64,000 nt of DNA from Hypericibacter terrae (GCF_008728855.1 NZ_CP042906.1:5795001-5859000), one strand, 5' to 3'; counted from the stretch's first letter, positions 45,312 through 55,243 are shown. Numbers and translations: made by a program. The notes: generated from the letters alone by a model not told the origin.

Positions 45312-46624
45312 GCGGGGTCGTGGCTGAGCCGGCTGACCTCGTCGGGCAGGCCGAACACCGCCTGGGCGACATGCACCCCCGGCAGTTCAAAATGCCCGAG
45401 CGGCACCATCTCGATGCCGCAGGGCGAAGCGAAGCGCTCGGAGGCCACCAGGCGCCGCCCGAGCTGACGGCAAAGCCGCTCCAGGCGCGTCGTCAGGTTG
45501 ACGGCATGGCCGATGACGGTGAAATCGAGCCGGTCGGGGGCACCGATATTGCCATACATGACCGTGCCCGTATGAAGCGCCAGTCCGACCTCGAGCGTGG
45601 CTTCGCCCGCCTCGCGCCGGCCTAAGTTGAGCTCGTCGAGCGCCGTCAGCGCCTGGCGTGCGGCCTTGAGCGCGGTGCGGCAGGCCCGGTCGCGATCGAG
45701 ATCGTCGGCGATCGGGAAGATCGCCAGCATGGCGTCGCCGATGAATTTCAGCACCTCGCCGCCCAGCGCCTGCACGGGGGCCGCCATGCAGCCGAAATAG
45801 TCGTTGAGCAGCTCGATCACCTGGTCGGGCGCCATGCTTTCGCTCAACGCCGTGAAGCCGCGCAGGTCGCAATAGAAGATGGCGGCGGCCATGGTGACGC
45901 CGGCGCCGCGCCGGATCTGGCCCTGCAGCACGCGCTGGCCGGCATCGTGGCCGAGATAGGTGTCGAGCAAAGTCGAGGCGATGCGTTTGGTCTCGCGCAC
46001 CTCGAGGGCGATGGTGAAGATCGGGATCAACCCCTTGAAGTAGGCGATCTCCTGCGCGGTGAAGCCGCCGGCGCGGTCGCTCGCGATCGCCAGCGTGTTG
46101 ATGGTCCCGCTGGTGAAGAGGACCGGGAGCGCCAGATAGTCGGTGACCCCCTCGGCCTTCAGATCCTTGAGGATCGGGAAGTCGATCGGCGTCGCGGGAT
46201 CCTCGATCCGCCGGCGCACCTCGTTGACGCGACGCTCATGGAGCAGGCGGATCGGGCTGTCGAGATAGGCCGGCTCCTCATAGATGCCGTGCTCGCGCGG
46301 CACGATCTTGATCTGCTCGCGGTTGCGCCACCAATGGAAGCCCTGGGCGGCCACCTGCGGATGCAGGGTGCGCACGCTGACGAAGAAGCGGAACAGCGGG
46401 AAGCCGCTCTCGACCAGGCGACGGCAAAATCCTTCGATCAGCCCCTCGCTCGACTTCTGCTCGCGCCCGTCGATCAGAAGCCAATGCGCGACCGGGTCGG
46501 CGCAAGGGGCGGGCGCCGCGACGGAGGTCTGGGGCTCTTCGGTCAAGGGCTGGTCGGTCAAGGTCTGGGGCATGGAAGCTTCGGCATAGACCCGGGAGTT
46601 CGCGTCGGTCAAGAAATCCACCAT
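45308..46624 (-). CDS. Class III adenylate/guanylate cyclase (first of a tandem pair)
   Basis: This 438-residue paralogue of the downstream gene has a longer N terminus (about 45 extra residues), the same sensory region (IDFPILKDLKAEGVTDYLAL, GGFTAQEIAYFKGLIPIF) and a complete cyclase domain: D253 in FYCDLRGFTALSES, K293 and D297 in GGEVLKFIGDAMLAIFP, T369 in LDFTVIGHAVNLTTRLE with N376 and R380. It likely makes cAMP in response to a cytoplasmic signal. An in-frame ATG at residue 18 is an alternative start. The pair separates the Usp unit from nfu, which are close neighbours in several related genomes (from memory). Confidence 0.93.
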   Translation of the reverse strand: MVDFLTDANSRVYAEASMPQTLTDQPLTEEPQTSVAAPAPCADPVAHWLLIDGREQKSSEGLIEGFCRRLVESGFPLFRFFVSVRTLHPQVAAQGFHWWRNREQIKIVPREHGIYEEPAYLDSPIRLLHERRVNEVRRRIEDPATPIDFPILKDLKAEGVTDYLALPVLFTSGTINTLAIASDRAGGFTAQEIAYFKGLIPIFTIALEVRETKRIASTLLDTYLGHDAGQRVLQGQIRRGAGVTMAAAIFYCDLRGFTALSESMAPDQVIELLNDYFGCMAAPVQALGGEVLKFIGDAMLAIFPIADDLDRDRACRTALKAARQALTALDELNLGRREAGEATLEVGLALHTGTVMYGNIGAPDRLDFTVIGHAVNLTTRLERLCRQLGRRLVASERFASPCGIEMVPLGHFELPGVHVAQAVFGLPDEVSRLSHDPA

Positions 46625-46840
46625 GAAAGGGCCGGCTTAGCGGATGTGGGTGGCGACGGCAGGCGCGACAATGGGCGCGGGCGACCTCGCATCGCCCCTA
46701 AATCCGTAATCCATCAGGGGATTTGAGGTTAAGCCGGTGAAACCACGACCAGAATGTGGTTGAACCCGGCGCCGCAATCGACCATTTATCGGAGCAGACA
46801 GCTAGGTTATTCACCTCGCGCCCGAGGAGGCGCCCAGCCC

Positions 46841-47398
46841 ATGTTCATTCAGACCGAGCAGACCCCCAATCCGGCCACCCTCAAATTCCTGCCGGGCCGC
46901 GACGTGATGGGCGATGGCACCGCCAATTTCCCGACCCGCGACACGGCCGACCGCTCGCCCCTGGCACAGCGGCTGTTCCAGATCGAGGGCGTCACCGGCC
47001 TCTTCTTCGGTTCCGATTTTGTCACGGTCACCAAGGCCGAGGACCAGGAATGGAGCCTGATGAAGCCCGCCATCCTCGGCGTCATCATGGAGCATTTCGT
47101 CGCCGGCAAGCCGGTCATGGCGGAAGGGATCGCCGCGCCGGCCGAAGCCGAGGTCGCGGTCGAGGACGAAGAGATCGTGTCCCAGATCAAGGATCTGCTC
47201 GACACGCGCGTGCGCCCCGCCGTGGCCCAGGATGGCGGCGACATCATCTTCCGCGGCTTCGAGGAAGGCGTCGTCTATCTGCATATGCAGGGCTCCTGCG
47301 CCGGCTGCCCGAGCTCGACCGCCACGCTCAAGATGGGCATCGAGAACATGCTGAAGCATTACGTGCCCGAGGTGGTCGCGGTCGAAGCGGTGCCGTAA
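46841..47398 (+). CDS. nfuA: NifU-like iron-sulfur cluster carrier (Nfu)
   Basis: This 185-residue protein has the Nfu N-terminal domain (MFIQTEQTPNPATLKFLPG, QRLFQIEGVTGLFFGSDFVT) and the C-terminal NifU domain whose C153-x2-C156 (GSCAGCPSSTATLKMGIE) carries the labile [4Fe-4S] cluster passed to apoproteins. Such carriers could supply MiaB, encoded later in this window. ATG 46841 has GAGGAGG ten bases upstream; the frame is open further upstream without similarity. It ends at a strong intrinsic terminator. Confidence 0.95.
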   Translation: MFIQTEQTPNPATLKFLPGRDVMGDGTANFPTRDTADRSPLAQRLFQIEGVTGLFFGSDFVTVTKAEDQEWSLMKPAILGVIMEHFVAGKPVMAEGIAAPAEAEVAVEDEEIVSQIKDLLDTRVRPAVAQDGGDIIFRGFEEGVVYLHMQGSCAGCPSSTATLKMGIENMLKHYVPEVVAVEAVP

Positions 47399-47437
47399 AG
47401 GGCGGCTCGCCATTCGACAAGGGCCCATCAGCGATCA

Positions 47438-47472
47438 GCGCGCCGGTTCACCCCGGCGCGCTTTTGTTTTTT
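47438..47472 (+). terminator. Intrinsic terminator of nfu
   Basis: GCGCGCCGG (47438-47446) pairs with CCGGCGCGC (47453-47461) around TTCACC, followed by TTTTGTTTTTT (47462-47472). A textbook Rho-independent terminator 39 nt after the nfu stop. Confidence 0.92.
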
Positions 47473-47543
47473 GGATGGTTGCGGGCATCGGCCGGAGCCT
47501 TCGCTCTCTGGCCGCTCACTCTTTCGTCACCCCCTGCTCTCTC

Positions 47544-47627
47544 TTGTCACCCCCGCGAAAGCGGGGGCCCATGCCGATCCAGCGGTGTCGGTTGAGAGCT
47601 GGGTCCCCGCTTTCACGGGGATGACAA
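47544..47627. repeat. GTCACCCCCGCGAAAGCGGGG palindromic element, paired arms
   Basis: Arms 47544-47571 and 47600-47627 are reverse complements over 28 nt with three mismatches, spaced by 28 nt; each arm has its own hairpin with a CCCCGC stem around GAAA or TTTC. It sits in the nfu-VanX gap, a convergent interval (47399-47705) that otherwise holds only the nfu terminator. Same family as the elements at 40855 and 7442. Confidence 0.85.
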
Positions 47628-47705
47628 TTCAGCAATGGCAACGGCGACGCCAATCCTGAAGGTAGGCAATGACGGCAGCGTGCTTCCTGAAGCGCCGCCG
47701 CCCCC

Positions 47706-48293
47706 TCACTCCACCGGGATCGGGTCCAGCGGCCGGGCCATCAGCTCGCGGCCCGGCGGCAGCGCGGAATCGCTGTAGACCGGATAGTTTCGCGAATTGA
47801 ACAGCTGATAGTGCCACCATTCATTGCGATAGAAGTCCCAGTGGGCGGCCGTCATGATGCCCAGCAGGATCGCGCGGTTGCGCTGCGCCTCGACCGGGAC
47901 GTCGGTGCGCGCATGATGCGCGATCGGGCGGAACTCGTCGAAGCCGGTGCCCATCTCGAGCTCGCGGCCCGCGGCATCGAGCAGGGTCAGGTCGACGGCG
48001 ACGCCGCGCGAATGAGGCGAGCCCCGGCGGGGATCGGCCAGGAACTCCGGATTGGGATCCTTCTTCCACAAGGCCCATTGCGCTTCGCTCGGGCGAAAGG
48101 CGTCGAAGATCTTGAAGCGGTATCCCAGCGCCCGCGCCAGCTCGATCGCGCGCGCCAGCGCGTCGGCCGCATCGCGATGCAGATAGCAGCGCGGATAGGC
48201 ATAGATCGGCTTGCCGGTGATGTTGTTGGGCGTGGCATAGGCCAGCTCGATCTCGACATCCCACTGCGGCGGCTTGATTTCGACCAGATCCAT
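47706..48293 (-). CDS. D-alanyl-D-alanine dipeptidase (VanX/DdpX, M15D)
   Basis: This 195-residue protein matches VanX-type dipeptidases: zinc ligands H94 and D101 in SPHSRGVAVDLTL (SxHxxGxAxD), H161 with catalytic base E158 in NEWWHY (ExWH type), and R67 in DAFRP. No signal peptide is seen, so it acts in the cytoplasm and probably recycles or degrades D-Ala-D-Ala; in intrinsically Gram-negative hosts this need not mean vancomycin resistance. No vanR/S/H/A genes adjoin it. It sits between nfu and tsaB and is divergent from tsaB. Confidence 0.92.
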   Translation of the reverse strand: MDLVEIKPPQWDVEIELAYATPNNITGKPIYAYPRCYLHRDAADALARAIELARALGYRFKIFDAFRPSEAQWALWKKDPNPEFLADPRRGSPHSRGVAVDLTLLDAAGRELEMGTGFDEFRPIAHHARTDVPVEAQRNRAILLGIMTAAHWDFYRNEWWHYQLFNSRNYPVYSDSALPPGRELMARPLDPIPVE

Positions 48294-48379
48294 AGGCTCT
48301 CTCTCGGCTTATCGCGCCAATTGTCGCAAGATGGCGCCGGCGCCATAGCTATCAGGAAATGGAGTCTCCGGGAATCCGC

Positions 48380-49186
48380 ATGAGTGAGCCTGTGACCGCA
48401 GCCATGGCCGGGACCTCCGGCTCCGACGGGCCGGCCGGCATGCCGCATGCGCTGACGCTGGCGCCGATCGCCAATCCGACGCTGCTGGCGCTCGACAGCA
48501 CCGGCAATGCCTGCTCGGCCGCGGTCTGGCGCGACGGCGCGCTGGCCGCCCACCGGCTGGCGGAGATGACGCGCGGCCATGGCGAAAGGCTGTTGCCGAT
48601 GGTGGCCGATGTCATGAAGGCCGCTTCGCTCGACATGGCGGCCCTCGATGCCATCGCGGTGACGATCGGTCCCGGCAGCTTCACGGGCTTGCGCATCGGC
48701 CTCGCCGCGGCTCGCGGGCTGGGCCTGGCCCTGGCGCGACCGGTCGTCGGCATCACCGCCTTTCTTGCCGTTGCTGCCTCGTTGCCGGCGGCCCTGCGCG
48801 AGCGCCGCGAGATCCTGGTGGCGATCGACACCAAGCGCGACGACGTCTTCCTGCAGCGATTCGATCCGGCATTGCGTGCGCTGGCACCGGCAAGGCTGAT
48901 GACGGTTTCGGAGGCGATCGCCGGGCTGCCGCCGGGACCGCTGCTGCTCGCGGGCGATGGCGTGGCGCTGTTGGCGCCGTCGCTGCCGCACGATCGCGAT
49001 ATCGCCACGGCGCCGGGCTCGGGCCTGATCGAGGCGGCCCTGTTTGCCGGGCTGGTGGCGCGGCTTGTGGCCTGCGGCGGCGGCGGCGCGCCCGAAGGCC
49101 CCCTTTTGATGCCCGATCCTTTCTACCTGCGGGCCCCCGACGTCAAACTGCCGGGCGGCCTTCCGGCCGGCCCGCCCCCGTCATGA
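48380..49186 (+). CDS. tsaB: tRNA threonylcarbamoyladenosine biosynthesis protein TsaB
   Basis: This protein of about 268 residues, of the ASKHA fold, carries LLALDSTGNACSAAVW and TIGPGSFTGLRIGLAAARGL, the two diagnostic TsaB blocks. It is the inactive Kae1-like partner that scaffolds TsaD and TsaE in t6A37 synthesis; tsaD lies at 8.5-9.6 kb. The start is uncertain: ATG 48380 (GGGAA upstream) is used, but ATG 48359 or 48440 are in frame, and the N terminus is longer than the usual family start. It overlaps rimI by ATGA. Confidence 0.93.
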   Translation: MSEPVTAAMAGTSGSDGPAGMPHALTLAPIANPTLLALDSTGNACSAAVWRDGALAAHRLAEMTRGHGERLLPMVADVMKAASLDMAALDAIAVTIGPGSFTGLRIGLAAARGLGLALARPVVGITAFLAVAASLPAALRERREILVAIDTKRDDVFLQRFDPALRALAPARLMTVSEAIAGLPPGPLLLAGDGVALLAPSLPHDRDIATAPGSGLIEAALFAGLVARLVACGGGGAPEGPLLMPDPFYLRAPDVKLPGGLPAGPPPS

Positions 49187-49683
49187 CGACCGGCGCGCCC
49201 AATCTTTCGGTCCGGCCGACCGTCGCCTTCGATCTCGATGCGCTGGCCCTGCTCCATGCCGAGGCCTTCGCCCAGGCCTGGGATCAGCCCTGGGACCGCA
49301 ATTCCATCGCCGCGCTGCTGGCGATGCCGGGTGCGTTCGGGCTGGTGGGCTTCGTCGACGATGCGCCGGCGGGACTGGTCATCGCTCGCGAGGCCGCGGG
49401 CGAGGCCGAGATTCTGACCTTGGGCGTCGTTCCCGACGCGCGCCGGCGGGGCCTCGCGCGGCTGCTGCTCGACGAGACCGCCAGCCGGGCCGCCGCGGAA
49501 GGGGCCGAGCGGCTCTTCCTCGAGGTGGCCGAGGACAATCTGGCGGCCCAGGCGCTCTATGCGCATGCCGGCTTCGTCAGGGTCGGGCGCCGCCCCGACT
49601 ATTACGCGCGGGGTGCCGGCCTGCGCGTGGCGGCGCTGATCCTGTCTCTGCCCCTGGCGGCCTTGCCCTTTGCGTCGATCTGA
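49183..49683 (+). CDS. rimI: Ribosomal-protein-alanine N-acetyltransferase (RimI-like)
   Basis: This 166-residue GNAT protein has EILTLGVVPDARRRGLARLL (acetyl-CoA loop), LFLEVAEDNLAAQALYAHAG and FVRVGRRPDYYARG, the RimI-type C-terminal block. RimI acetylates the N terminus of ribosomal protein S18 in E. coli; the same role is inferred here. Its start overlaps the tsaB stop (ATGA), and tsaB-rimI is a common pair in bacteria. Confidence 0.9.
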   Translation: MTTGAPNLSVRPTVAFDLDALALLHAEAFAQAWDQPWDRNSIAALLAMPGAFGLVGFVDDAPAGLVIAREAAGEAEILTLGVVPDARRRGLARLLLDETASRAAAEGAERLFLEVAEDNLAAQALYAHAGFVRVGRRPDYYARGAGLRVAALILSLPLAALPFASI

Positions 49684-49709
49684 CACAAGAACTGGCCGAC
49701 ACAAGAACT
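49682..49709 (+). repeat. Tandem 12-nt direct repeat after rimI
   Basis: GACACAAGAACT occurs at 49682-49693 and again at 49698-49709, 16 nt apart, starting within the rimI stop codon. Two sites spaced about 1.5 helical turns apart could be a regulator-binding pair upstream of mucR, but they might be a chance duplication. Confidence 0.45.
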
Positions 49710-49806
49710 CGACCCCTCCGTCAGTATCGAGGATCTCAGCCCAGTAGAGCCGACAGTAATGCCTGCGGAGACTCCCCGAGACTTGGCGAATATTGGCGTT
49801 TTAATC

Positions 49807-49834
49807 TTGACCGAAGAAGGTCCGGCCCTATGCT
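49807..49834 (+). promoter_or_regulatory. Candidate promoter of mucR
   Basis: TTGACC (49807-49812), 16-bp spacer, TATGCT (49829-49834). It would start transcription about 30 nt before the mucR ATG at 49873. The surrounding gap is AT-richer than the coding sequence, as expected for a promoter region. Confidence 0.55.
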
Positions 49835-49872
49835 TGCGCGGCCTTGAAACAACCCCCCGGACCGATCCAACC

Positions 49873-50283
49873 ATGGCCGACACCGCGAAACCCCAGGATC
49901 TGCTGCCGCTCGTCGCCGATATCGTCTCGGCGCATCTGTCCAATAATTCCGTGCCGGTCGCAGAACTGCCCAACCTCATTCGGGACATCTATCGCGCGCT
50001 CTCCACGGTGGGCGAGGCGGAGATCCCGAGCGAGCGGCCGGAACCCGCGGTGCCGGTGAAGAAATCGGTGTTCCCGGACTACATCGTCTGTCTGGAGGAC
50101 GGGAAGAAGCTGAAGATGCTGAAGCGGCATCTGCGGACCGCCTACAACATGACGCCGCAGGAATATCGAGATCGCTGGGGCCTGCCGCCCGACTATCCGA
50201 TGGTCGCCCCCAACTATGCCAAGCAGCGCAGCAAGCTGGCCAAGCAGATCGGTCTCGGCACCAAGGCGCGGCGCCGGCGCTGA
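49873..50283 (+). CDS. mucR: MucR/Ros family transcriptional regulator
   Basis: This 136-residue protein has the MucR layout: an acidic helical N terminus (DLLPLVADIVSAHLSNNSVP, LPNLIRDIYRALSTVG) and a C-terminal zinc-finger-like DNA-binding region YIVCLEDGKKLKMLKRHLRT, NMTPQEYRDRWGLPPDYPM. The Cys2His2 site is degenerate: C73 and H86 are visible, the second cysteine position is Asp and the second histidine position is Ala90, so structural zinc binding is doubtful. Family members are global repressors of surface polysaccharide and cell-cycle genes. ATG 49873 is chosen; the open frame upstream has no homology. Confidence 0.9.
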   Translation: MADTAKPQDLLPLVADIVSAHLSNNSVPVAELPNLIRDIYRALSTVGEAEIPSERPEPAVPVKKSVFPDYIVCLEDGKKLKMLKRHLRTAYNMTPQEYRDRWGLPPDYPMVAPNYAKQRSKLAKQIGLGTKARRRR

Positions 50284-50418
50284 GGCGCGGGATTTCGTCT
50301 CAAAGCCCTTACATTTTATACACTTACTGGCGGCCGGCGGCGTTTCCCCACGATAGGCGGACGCCGGGCTTGCCACTATACTTTCGCCAGCCGGGCTCCC
50401 GAGGTAGGCTGAGAAACG

Positions 50419-50847
50419 ATGATTTCTCGAATCGAAAAACTGTGCAACGACCGCGGCCTGAAGATGACCGATCAGCGCCGGGTCATCGCGCGCGTCCTCT
50501 CGGATGCCCAGGACCACCCCGATGTGGAACAGGTCTATCGCCGGGCGACCGCGATCGACCCTCGCATTTCGATCTCGACCGTCTATCGAACGGTGAAGCT
50601 GTTCGAAGAGGCCAGCATTCTCGACCGGCATGATTTCCGCGACGGGCGCGCCCGCTACGAGGAAGTGCCGGAGCATCACCACGATCATCTGATCGATGTG
50701 CAGTCCGGCCGCGTCATCGAATTCAACAATGAAGAGATCGAGAAGCTCCAGCATGCGGTCGCGGAAAAGCTGGGCTATCGCCTGATCGGGCACCGGCTCG
50801 AGCTCTATGGCGTGCCGCTGGTCGGCGGAAAAGAGCGCAAGGAATGA
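50419..50847 (+). CDS. fur: Fur family metal-responsive transcriptional regulator
   Basis: This 142-residue protein has a winged-helix N-terminal domain (MISRIEKLCNDRGLKMTDQR, SISTVYRTVKLFEEASIL) and the metal-sensing HHHDHLI at residues 86-92. The CxxC structural-zinc pairs of E. coli Fur are absent (LIDVQSGRVIEF at that site), as in alphaproteobacterial Fur/Mur proteins, so it may sense manganese as well as iron. It overlaps the downstream acyltransferase gene by ATGA. Confidence 0.93.
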   Translation: MISRIEKLCNDRGLKMTDQRRVIARVLSDAQDHPDVEQVYRRATAIDPRISISTVYRTVKLFEEASILDRHDFRDGRARYEEVPEHHHDHLIDVQSGRVIEFNNEEIEKLQHAVAEKLGYRLIGHRLELYGVPLVGGKERKE

Positions 50848-51737
50848 GCGGAAGGCCGGTACCGCCGACGGCCGATCGGGTGCTGCCAAGCCGCGCGAAA
50901 CCTGCGACCTCGGGCTCGACCAAGACCGGCAAGCCGGTCGATATCCGGGCCGGCGATCTCGAGCTCCGGCTGGCCGAGACCGAGTCCGAGATCGAGGCGG
51001 CGCAGCGCCTGCGCTATCGCGTGTTCTATCAGGAGATGTCGGCCGAGCCGACGCCGGAAATGGCGGCGGCGGGCCGCGATTTCGACAGCTTCGATCCCTT
51101 CTGCGATCACCTCCTGGTGATCGACCGGCGCGTCGGGGAAGGGGCGGCCGGCGTGGTCGGCACCTATCGCCTGCTGCGCCGTTCGCGCGCCGCCGAGCGC
51201 GGCCGGTTCTACTCGGTCGACGAGTACGACATCGCGCCCCTGGTCGCGCATCCGGGCGAAGTGCTGGAGCTGGGCCGTTCCTGCATCGACGCCGAGCATC
51301 GCTCGCGCGCCGCGATGCAGCTGCTGTGGCGCGGCATCGCCGACTATGTGATGTATCACGACGTGGCGCTCATGTTCGGCTGCGCCTCGCTGCCCGGCAT
51401 CGACCCGGCGGCCCATGCGCTGCCGCTCTCCTATCTCTATTACAATCACCTGGCGCCGGAGCAGTTGCGGCCGCACGCCCTGCCGTCGCGCTATGTCGAC
51501 ATGCGGCTGATGCCGCGCGAAGCGATCGATCTGAAGGCGGCGCTCCTCGCCCTGCCGCCACTGATCAAGGGTTACCTGCGGCTCGGCGGTTTCGTGGGCG
51601 ACGGCGCCGTGGTCGATACCCAGTTCAACACCACCGATGTCTGCGTCATCGTGAAGACGGACTGGGTCACCGACAAATATTTCAAGCATTACACGCGCGA
51701 GGATGCCGCCTCGCGCCCGCCGGCTGGACCCGCTTGA
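50844..51737 (+). CDS. olsB: GNAT-type N-acyltransferase (OlsB / hemolysin-like)
   Basis: This 297-residue protein carries AETESEIEAAQRLRYRVFYQ, FDPFCDHLLVID, EVLELGRSCIDAEHRSRAAM and YVMYHDVALMFGCASLPGID, the signature of the OlsB-type acyl-ACP-dependent N-acyltransferases. OlsB makes lyso-ornithine lipid from ornithine and 3-hydroxyacyl-ACP. The next gene encodes a PlsC-type O-acyltransferase (OlsA role), consistent with ornithine lipid synthesis. Start overlaps fur (ATGA), and stop overlaps plsC by one base (TGATG). Confidence 0.88.
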   Translation: MSGRPVPPTADRVLPSRAKPATSGSTKTGKPVDIRAGDLELRLAETESEIEAAQRLRYRVFYQEMSAEPTPEMAAAGRDFDSFDPFCDHLLVIDRRVGEGAAGVVGTYRLLRRSRAAERGRFYSVDEYDIAPLVAHPGEVLELGRSCIDAEHRSRAAMQLLWRGIADYVMYHDVALMFGCASLPGIDPAAHALPLSYLYYNHLAPEQLRPHALPSRYVDMRLMPREAIDLKAALLALPPLIKGYLRLGGFVGDGAVVDTQFNTTDVCVIVKTDWVTDKYFKHYTREDAASRPPAGPA

Positions 51738-52672
51738 TGGCTCTGCCGCGTCCGCCGCGCCTGAAGCTGCTGCCGCCCGAAGACCCGCCGCCGGAACTGG
51801 TGCTGGGCTCGACCTATCGCGCGATCTTCCGCGCGATCCCCTACATCCTCTGCACGCTGGTCCTGATACCGGTCCAGGCCTTTGCGATCGCGATCGGCTG
51901 GTCGCTGGCGCAGCGCCTGCCCATCTTCTATCACCGCATCTGCTGCCGCATCATGGGCATGCATGTCACGATCCGCGGCCACCGGTCGCGCGCGCATCCG
52001 ACCTTGTTCATCGCCAACCACAGCTCCTATCTCGACATCATGGTGCTGGGCTCGCTGGTGCCCGCCTCCTTCGTCGCCAAGGCCGAGATCGCCGGCTGGC
52101 CGTTCTTCGGTACGCTGGCCAAGCTGCAGCGCTCCGTCTTCGTCGATCGCCAGCGCCAGAACACCCATCTGCAGCGCGACGAGATGCAAAAGCGGATCGA
52201 CGATGGCGAGAATCTGATCCTGTTCCCCGAAGGCACCTCGGACGACGGCACCACGGTGAAGCCGTTCCGCTCGGCGCTCCTGTCGGTGGCCGAGCGCCGG
52301 GTCGGGCCCGGCCAGACGCCGCTGACGCTGCAGCCGGTCTCGGTCGCCTATACCCGTCTCAACGGCGTGCCGCTCGGGATCGGCCTGCGTCCGCTGGTGG
52401 CCTGGTATGGCGACATGGAGCTGGCGCCGCATCTGGGGCGGTTCCTCGGGCTCGGTGACATCGAAGTGGTGGTCGAATTTCATCCGACCGTCACGATCGA
52501 ATCCTTCGGGTCGCGCAAGGCGCTGACCGACCATTGCTTCCGCGAGGTGGCGAGCGGCGTGGCGGCGGCCCTCTCCGGACGTCCCCAGGCCCTGCCGGCC
52601 AGCGCGCCGGCGCCCCTCGGCGCGATGCCGGCGCCGGTCGCCCGGCAGTTACCATCCGGCGTTCCCTCATGA
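51737..52672 (+). CDS. Lysophospholipid acyltransferase (PlsC/OlsA type)
   Basis: This 311-residue inner-membrane-associated enzyme has an N-terminal hydrophobic helix (about 31-58) and the acyltransferase motifs: HxxxxD as H95-D100 in NHSSYLDIM, VDRQR, FPEGTSDDG (163-171) and a PVSVAYTRL segment. It transfers an acyl chain to a lyso-lipid: 1-acyl-G3P (PlsC), or lyso-ornithine lipid (OlsA). The adjacency to olsB favours OlsA, but a dual role is possible. The long Pro-rich C-terminal tail is unusual. It starts in the olsB stop codon. Confidence 0.9.
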   Translation: MALPRPPRLKLLPPEDPPPELVLGSTYRAIFRAIPYILCTLVLIPVQAFAIAIGWSLAQRLPIFYHRICCRIMGMHVTIRGHRSRAHPTLFIANHSSYLDIMVLGSLVPASFVAKAEIAGWPFFGTLAKLQRSVFVDRQRQNTHLQRDEMQKRIDDGENLILFPEGTSDDGTTVKPFRSALLSVAERRVGPGQTPLTLQPVSVAYTRLNGVPLGIGLRPLVAWYGDMELAPHLGRFLGLGDIEVVVEFHPTVTIESFGSRKALTDHCFREVASGVAAALSGRPQALPASAPAPLGAMPAPVARQLPSGVPS

Positions 52673-52788
52673 TAGAGTGGCGCCAAATGGGAATCAGCGA
52701 GGGTGACGCGAAGCGGATCGAGCGGCGCCGGAGCGGGGCCGGACCGGTCCTGACGCCTGCGGCCTCCTTTCCGCCCGTGACGTGAACA

Positions 52789-54188
<1,400 letters not shown>

Positions 54189-54192
<4 letters not shown>

Positions 54193-55238
54193 AATCCTTG
54201 CCCCAAGCCACGGTCAATCCACCGATCCATCTCGAGTTCGACGACAACCGGCTGCTGCCTTCCCTGTTCGGCGAGCATGACCAGCATCTGGTCCGCGTCG
54301 AGCAGGGTCTGGGCGTGTCGCTGGTCTCGCGCGGCAATCGTCTTGCCATCTCCGGGCCCACCGATGCGGTGGCCCATGCCCGCACCACCCTGATCGCGCT
54401 CTATCAGCGGCTGAAGCGCGGGCTGCCCGTCGACATGGCGGAAGTGGATGCGGCGGTGCGGCTGGTGCGCGCGGAAGAACAGGCGGGCGAGCCCAGCCTG
54501 TTCGAGCGCATGGGACCGGACGGCACGGCGGTGCGCACGCAGCGCCGTCACATCACGCCGCGTTCGCCGATGCAGGCCGAATATCTCAAGGCGCTGCGCG
54601 ATCGCGATCTCGTCTTCGGCCTCGGGCCGGCCGGCACCGGCAAGACCTATCTGGCGGTCGCGGTCGCGGTGGCGATGCTGACCAAGGGCTCGATCGACCG
54701 CATCGTGCTGTCGCGGCCCGCGGTCGAGGCCGGCGAGCGGCTGGGCTTCCTGCCCGGCGATCTGCGCGAGAAGGTCGATCCCTATCTGCGCCCGCTCTAT
54801 GACGCGCTCTACGACATGATGCCGACCGAACAGGTCATGCGCCGGCTTTCCAACGGCGAGATCGAAGTGGCGCCGCTGGCCTTCATGCGCGGACGGACCC
54901 TCTCCAACAGCTTTGTCATCCTCGACGAGGCGCAGAACACCACGCCGGTGCAGATGAAGATGTTCCTCACCCGCCTGGGCGAGGGCAGCCGCATGGCGGT
55001 CACGGGCGATCTATCGCAGATCGATCTGCCGGTGGGACAGCGCTGCGGCCTGGCCGACGCGGTCGAGACGCTCGACGGTGTCGAGGGCGTGAGCATGGTT
55101 CGCTTCACCGAGGCCGACGTGGTCCGCCATCCGCTGGTCGGACGCGTGGTCCGTGCCTATGAGGCACGCGAGCGCGAGCAGCGCGCCCGCGATGGTGGCG
55201 CCTCGGACGGGACCGGCCGCGACACGCCGCGTCGGTAG
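54189..55238 (+). CDS. phoH: PhoH-like ATPase
   Basis: This 349-residue cytoplasmic protein has a small N-terminal domain with [20 protein letters not shown], then Walker [14 protein letters not shown] (about 144-156), [10 protein letters not shown]-like segment and Walker [13 protein letters not shown], with [10 protein letters not shown]. It is an RNA-linked ATPase often paired with YbeY, as here. GTG 54189 overlaps the miaB stop (GTGA), and ybeY starts 5 nt after its stop. Confidence 0.94.
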
Positions 55239-55243
55239 AGCCC

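Noticed and set aside
47706-48293. A vancomycin-resistance cluster
   Set aside because: Only the VanX-type dipeptidase is present; no vanH/A/R/S genes lie nearby, so calling it resistance would be unsupported.
52534-52785. 83-codon frame between plsC and miaB
   Set aside because: It overlaps the 3' end of plsC in another frame, has no ribosome binding site of note and no recognisable product.
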